This document shows positions 5,799-8,632 of a stretch of 8,632 bases of DNA, piece by piece (position 1 is the first letter of the stretch; every line of letters starts with the position of its first letter). Made by a program: the position numbers and the translations under genes. Source of the DNA: JADJQU01 sp035490315 (lineage in GTDB: Bacteria; Planctomycetota; UBA1135; GCA-002686595); assembly GCA_035490315.1 (NCBI GenBank), contig DATHET010000251.1:1-8632 (forward strand), given 5' to 3'. Below the pieces are notes generated by a model. It did no database searches and was not told where the DNA came from. It was given only the letters and a program-made list of their open reading frames with translations.

Positions 5799-8591
5799 CT
5801 ACTTCGCGAGCGCGGCTTCCGCCTCGCGCCGCCAGCGCATCGCATCGGAGCGCTCCCAGGCCGCGGGGCTGTCGATGGTCTGCGATTCCCACTCGACCAT
5901 GCCGCGCTCGAAGAAGCCGCGCGCCTCTCTGTCCCGGCCGAGATGACTGTGGATCAGCGAGCGCATGAAATCGTAGGCCATCGGCGTCATCAGCATGAGT
6001 TGCGGCATGCGGTAGCGCTCTTCGATCACCGCCAGCGCGCCCGACCAGTCCTCGAGGCGCACGCGCGCCACCGTCTCCACCAGGTAGGGCCAGCGCAGGC
6101 CGCTGAACGCCGCTCTGCGCTCCTCGAGCGTGCGCAGCACGAACTGTGGATCGCGCTGGCGGGGATCGGGATGATCGATGAGGTAATAGAGATACGTCGC
6201 CAGGCTGGTGAGGACGTTCTCGCTCGCCACACGCTTCTCGATCTCCTCGCGCGAGAGGATGCCATTGACGTACTGCACGCACTGCAGGTCGACGCGCCGG
6301 TCAGGATCGGCTTGCAGCTCGAGCGAGCGCGTCAGGCTGGCCAGCGATCCCGCGTAGTCGCCGAGCATGTACTGGTTCAAGCCCAGGAAGTAGTTGGCCT
6401 CCGCGCTGTTTGGATCGGCCGCGACGCAGCTTCGCAGGTTGCTCACGGCATCGGTGAACCGCCCGGCCGAGAACTGCACGTCACCGAGCCGGATGCGCGC
6501 GTTGAGGTCGGCCGGCCGCAAGCTCACCGCGGCCTTGCGGCAAGCGAGCGCCTCCTCGAAGCGCCCGCCATCGGAGTAGAAGAAACCAGCGACCGACTGG
6601 AGCGCGTAGTCCCCGGGATAGAGGCCCAGCGCTTGCCCCGCGATGCGGTAGACGTCGGGCCGGTGGTTCTGGAATCCGTCGTACAGCGCCGTGCTCAGCA
6701 CGAAGATCGAGCCCGGATCGAGCCGGGGCAGATTCTCGGGCGCGGAGAGCTCGAGCATCATCGTCAAGTCGTCTGCGGCGATCGCTTCGCGCATGCTCTT
6801 GCGCACGGGATCCGGGTCGAGGTCCATCGCGAGATAGAAAAGGTTTTCGGCCTTCTCCGATTTGGCGCCCTGCACCTTGCGGCGCAGGCGACCCCAGCCG
6901 TCGAGCGCCAGCGCGACGTCCTCGGCGATCTCGCGTTCTCGGATGCGAGCCAACGCGGGCACGAGATCGTCACCCTCGAGCTCGACTCCGTAGTCGCGGA
7001 ACGCCTGGGTGAACGAAGCGTCGAGCTCGACCTCCTGCCGCGTGGCGCCGATCGATGCGATCTGCTGCAGGAGCAGATCGACGAGGCGCGAGCGAAGTTT
7101 CTGGTCCTGCTCCACCAGCTTCCGCTCGCGCTCAGCCGCCCCGACGTCGAGCTCGGCCTTGGCCACGAAGTTCTTCGCCCGCGCGAGCAGCGCCGCATCC
7201 GCGTCGCCGGTCTCGGCCAAGGACAAGGCGCGGCGGGCCGCGGCCAGGGCTTGCTCGGGCTTGCCGGCCTGCCCGAACTCGATCGACTCGCCGTAGGCCG
7301 CCTCGACCACCGCGCGCGTCTGCTCGGCGCGCGCCGCCCGCTCCTCGGCGCGTTGCCCGCGCTCGTGGCTGACCCACCAGAAGCCGACGCCTCCGAGCGA
7401 GATCGCGATCACGATTGCACCGGCCAAGGCCAGGGTCAGCCGCCGTGCGCGGCGTTCCTCGGCGGCCTTGACGCGCGCCTCGGTTGCCGCAAGCTCCGAT
7501 TTCTGCGCGCGCTCCTCGACCGAGACCAGGTAGCCGTGCACGGCCTTGGCCACTTCCTCGGCGTTGACGGGCCGTGCCTCGCGCGCGGGCATCAGGCAGT
7601 CCAGGCACAAACGCACCAGCGCGGGGTCCGCTTCGCAGCTTTCGATGCGCTCCCGCGCCGGCCCGAGCTTGGCGCGCGCGGCCTTCGATACCGTCGACTC
7701 GCCATCGGTGTCCTCGTACGGCGGCCGGCCGGTGAGCAGCTCGCAGAGAATTGCTCCGAGCGAAAAGACGTCGGCGCGCTCGTCGAGCAGCTCGACGTCG
7801 CCCTGGGCCTGCTCCGGAGCCATGTACGCGGGCGTGCCCATGATCGAGCCCACGATCGAGTCCGAGCCCGTGGAGCTCGAGCCGCTGCGCACGGTCTCGA
7901 TCACGGTGTGCAGCGTTTCCTTGGCGCGCTTCTCGTCCGCCACGCCGCCGCGGTGCAGGACCTTGGCCAGCCCCCAGTCGACCACCTGCACTTCGCCGAA
8001 GGCTCCCACCATGATGTTGGCGGGCTTCAAGTCGCGGTGCAGCACGCCCTTGGAATGGGCGTAGGCCATCGTCTGGCACACCGATTCGAAGATCGCGAGC
8101 AGGCGGCCGCGGTTGTCGGCCGGCGTCTTGCGCTGCTGGAAAAGCGCCGCGAGCGTGCGGCCCTTGACCAGCTTCATCGTGAAGTACGGGCTGTCGTCCG
8201 CCATCAGACCGAGCTCGTAGACCGGCACGATGCCCGGATGCTGGAGCTGCCCGCCGATCTGCGCTTCCTCGACGAAGCGCTGGACCACCGCCGGGCGCTT
8301 TGCCAGTTCCTTATCGAGCACCTTGAACGCGACGTCGCGGCCGAGATCCGTGTCATGGCCCTTGAGGATCACGCCCATGCCGCCGCGCGCGATCTCGCCG
8401 GCGAGCTGGTACTTGGCGCGGCCCTGGGGCACGAGCTTCGAGGCCGCCGAGCTGGGATCGATCACCGGGGAAGCGCCGTGCTCGGAGCCAACGTCGCTCA
8501 AGACGACGCCGGTCGGGACACCGGTGCGCTGAGCGATCAATTGAAGAACGGAGCGATGCGAATTCTGTTCGTCGAGCGGGGGCTGAGGCAC
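5799..8591 (-). CDS. Membrane-anchored Hanks-type Ser/Thr protein kinase with C-terminal TPR half (upstream paralogue)
   Basis: The 930-residue product starts at a GTG preceded by AGGAG with 9-base spacing. Its layout matches its downstream neighbour: N-terminal extension (1-60), kinase domain (about 61-350) with GEIARGGMG (65-73), Lys90, Glu109, HRDLKPAN (185-192), DWG (205-207) and GTPAYMAPE (252-260), a charged coiled-coil-like stretch (356-384), one membrane helix (about 385-408), then a long extracytoplasmic half with TPR-like repeats (about 645-765). All residues needed for phosphotransfer are present. Between DWG and GTPAY lie 44 residues, about twice the usual length, including a Ser/Gly-rich stretch (236-249) that could be phosphorylated. 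Compared with the paralogue it has one seven-residue insertion just after the membrane helix. The duplicated kinase and divergent C-terminal half suggest a shared output with a different input. The ligand or stimulus cannot be read from sequence. Confidence 0.93.
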   Translation of the reverse strand: MPQPPLDEQNSHRSVLQLIAQRTGVPTGVVLSDVGSEHGASPVIDPSSAASKLVPQGRAKYQLAGEIARGGMGVILKGHDTDLGRDVAFKVLDKELAKRPAVVQRFVEEAQIGGQLQHPGIVPVYELGLMADDSPYFTMKLVKGRTLAALFQQRKTPADNRGRLLAIFESVCQTMAYAHSKGVLHRDLKPANIMVGAFGEVQVVDWGLAKVLHRGGVADEKRAKETLHTVIETVRSGSSSTGSDSIVGSIMGTPAYMAPEQAQGDVELLDERADVFSLGAILCELLTGRPPYEDTDGESTVSKAARAKLGPARERIESCEADPALVRLCLDCLMPAREARPVNAEEVAKAVHGYLVSVEERAQKSELAATEARVKAAEERRARRLTLALAGAIVIAISLGGVGFWWVSHERGQRAEERAARAEQTRAVVEAAYGESIEFGQAGKPEQALAAARRALSLAETGDADAALLARAKNFVAKAELDVGAAERERKLVEQDQKLRSRLVDLLLQQIASIGATRQEVELDASFTQAFRDYGVELEGDDLVPALARIREREIAEDVALALDGWGRLRRKVQGAKSEKAENLFYLAMDLDPDPVRKSMREAIAADDLTMMLELSAPENLPRLDPGSIFVLSTALYDGFQNHRPDVYRIAGQALGLYPGDYALQSVAGFFYSDGGRFEEALACRKAAVSLRPADLNARIRLGDVQFSAGRFTDAVSNLRSCVAADPNSAEANYFLGLNQYMLGDYAGSLASLTRSLELQADPDRRVDLQCVQYVNGILSREEIEKRVASENVLTSLATYLYYLIDHPDPRQRDPQFVLRTLEERRAAFSGLRWPYLVETVARVRLEDWSGALAVIEERYRMPQLMLMTPMAYDFMRSLIHSHLGRDREARGFFERGMVEWESQTIDSPAAWERSDAMRWRREAEAALAK

Positions 8592-8600
8592 GGGGGTGCG

Positions 8601-8605
8601 CTCCT
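8601..8605 (-). promoter_or_regulatory. Shine-Dalgarno sequence of the upstream kinase gene
   Basis: CTCCT on the + strand is AGGAG on the coding strand, nine bases before the GTG at 8591. It supports GTG as the true start, which in turn supports the homologous GTG chosen for the downstream paralogue. Confidence 0.65.
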
Positions 8606-8632
8606 GGGCTGGGGGGAAGCTGGCCGGCCCCT

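Noticed and set aside
5723..5845. A 41-residue upstream extension of the downstream kinase
   Set aside because: It would overlap the end of the upstream kinase gene, and its sequence has no counterpart in the paralogue, whose GTG start aligns exactly with the GTG at 5722.
2951..8591. The kinase pair as part of an antiphage defence island
   Set aside because: Kinase, membrane helix and TPR half form a common receptor layout in planctomycetes and related groups, and no nuclease, methylase, helicase or other defence-type gene is present in the window.

Overview
This is an 8.6 kb, very GC-rich bacterial fragment. The best guess for the source is a member of the Planctomycetota. That rests on two large membrane-anchored Hanks-type Ser/Thr kinases with TPR-containing C-terminal halves, a DWG (not DFG) metal-binding motif and a characteristic N-terminal kinase signature, together with secreted proteins of unassigned family. 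It is an inference from family style; no rRNA or other taxonomic marker is present.

Layout. At the left edge is the 3' end of a + strand gene of unassigned function (2-406), probably the soluble tail of a membrane protein. It faces a minus-strand lipoprotein gene (521-1225) made of two tandem copies of one domain. The gap between these convergent genes is almost filled by a near-perfect 99-nt palindrome (417-515; 48-bp stem, 3-nt loop), the most striking non-coding element in the window. A 214-bp divergent spacer (1226-1439) separates the lipoprotein gene from a + strand gene (1440-2936) for a secreted TPR protein whose C-terminal half looks like a peptidase-MA-type fold that has lost its catalytic residues. 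That gene ends 14 bp from the end of a minus-strand kinase gene.

The right two thirds (2951-8591) hold two tandem paralogous kinase genes on the minus strand, 5799-8591 upstream and 2951-5722 downstream, 76 bp apart and possibly co-transcribed. They align end to end with one gap of seven residues. By hand count they share about 90% of residues across the kinase domain but only about 52% across the C-terminal TPR-containing half. This fits a tandem duplication in which the kinase module stayed fixed, by constraint or gene conversion, while the putative sensor half diversified.

Functional picture (inference). Two single-pass receptors share one signalling output and have different extracytoplasmic inputs, beside two secreted proteins of unknown role. 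No mobile-element gene, CRISPR array, tRNA or rRNA was seen, and nothing clearly marks a defence island.
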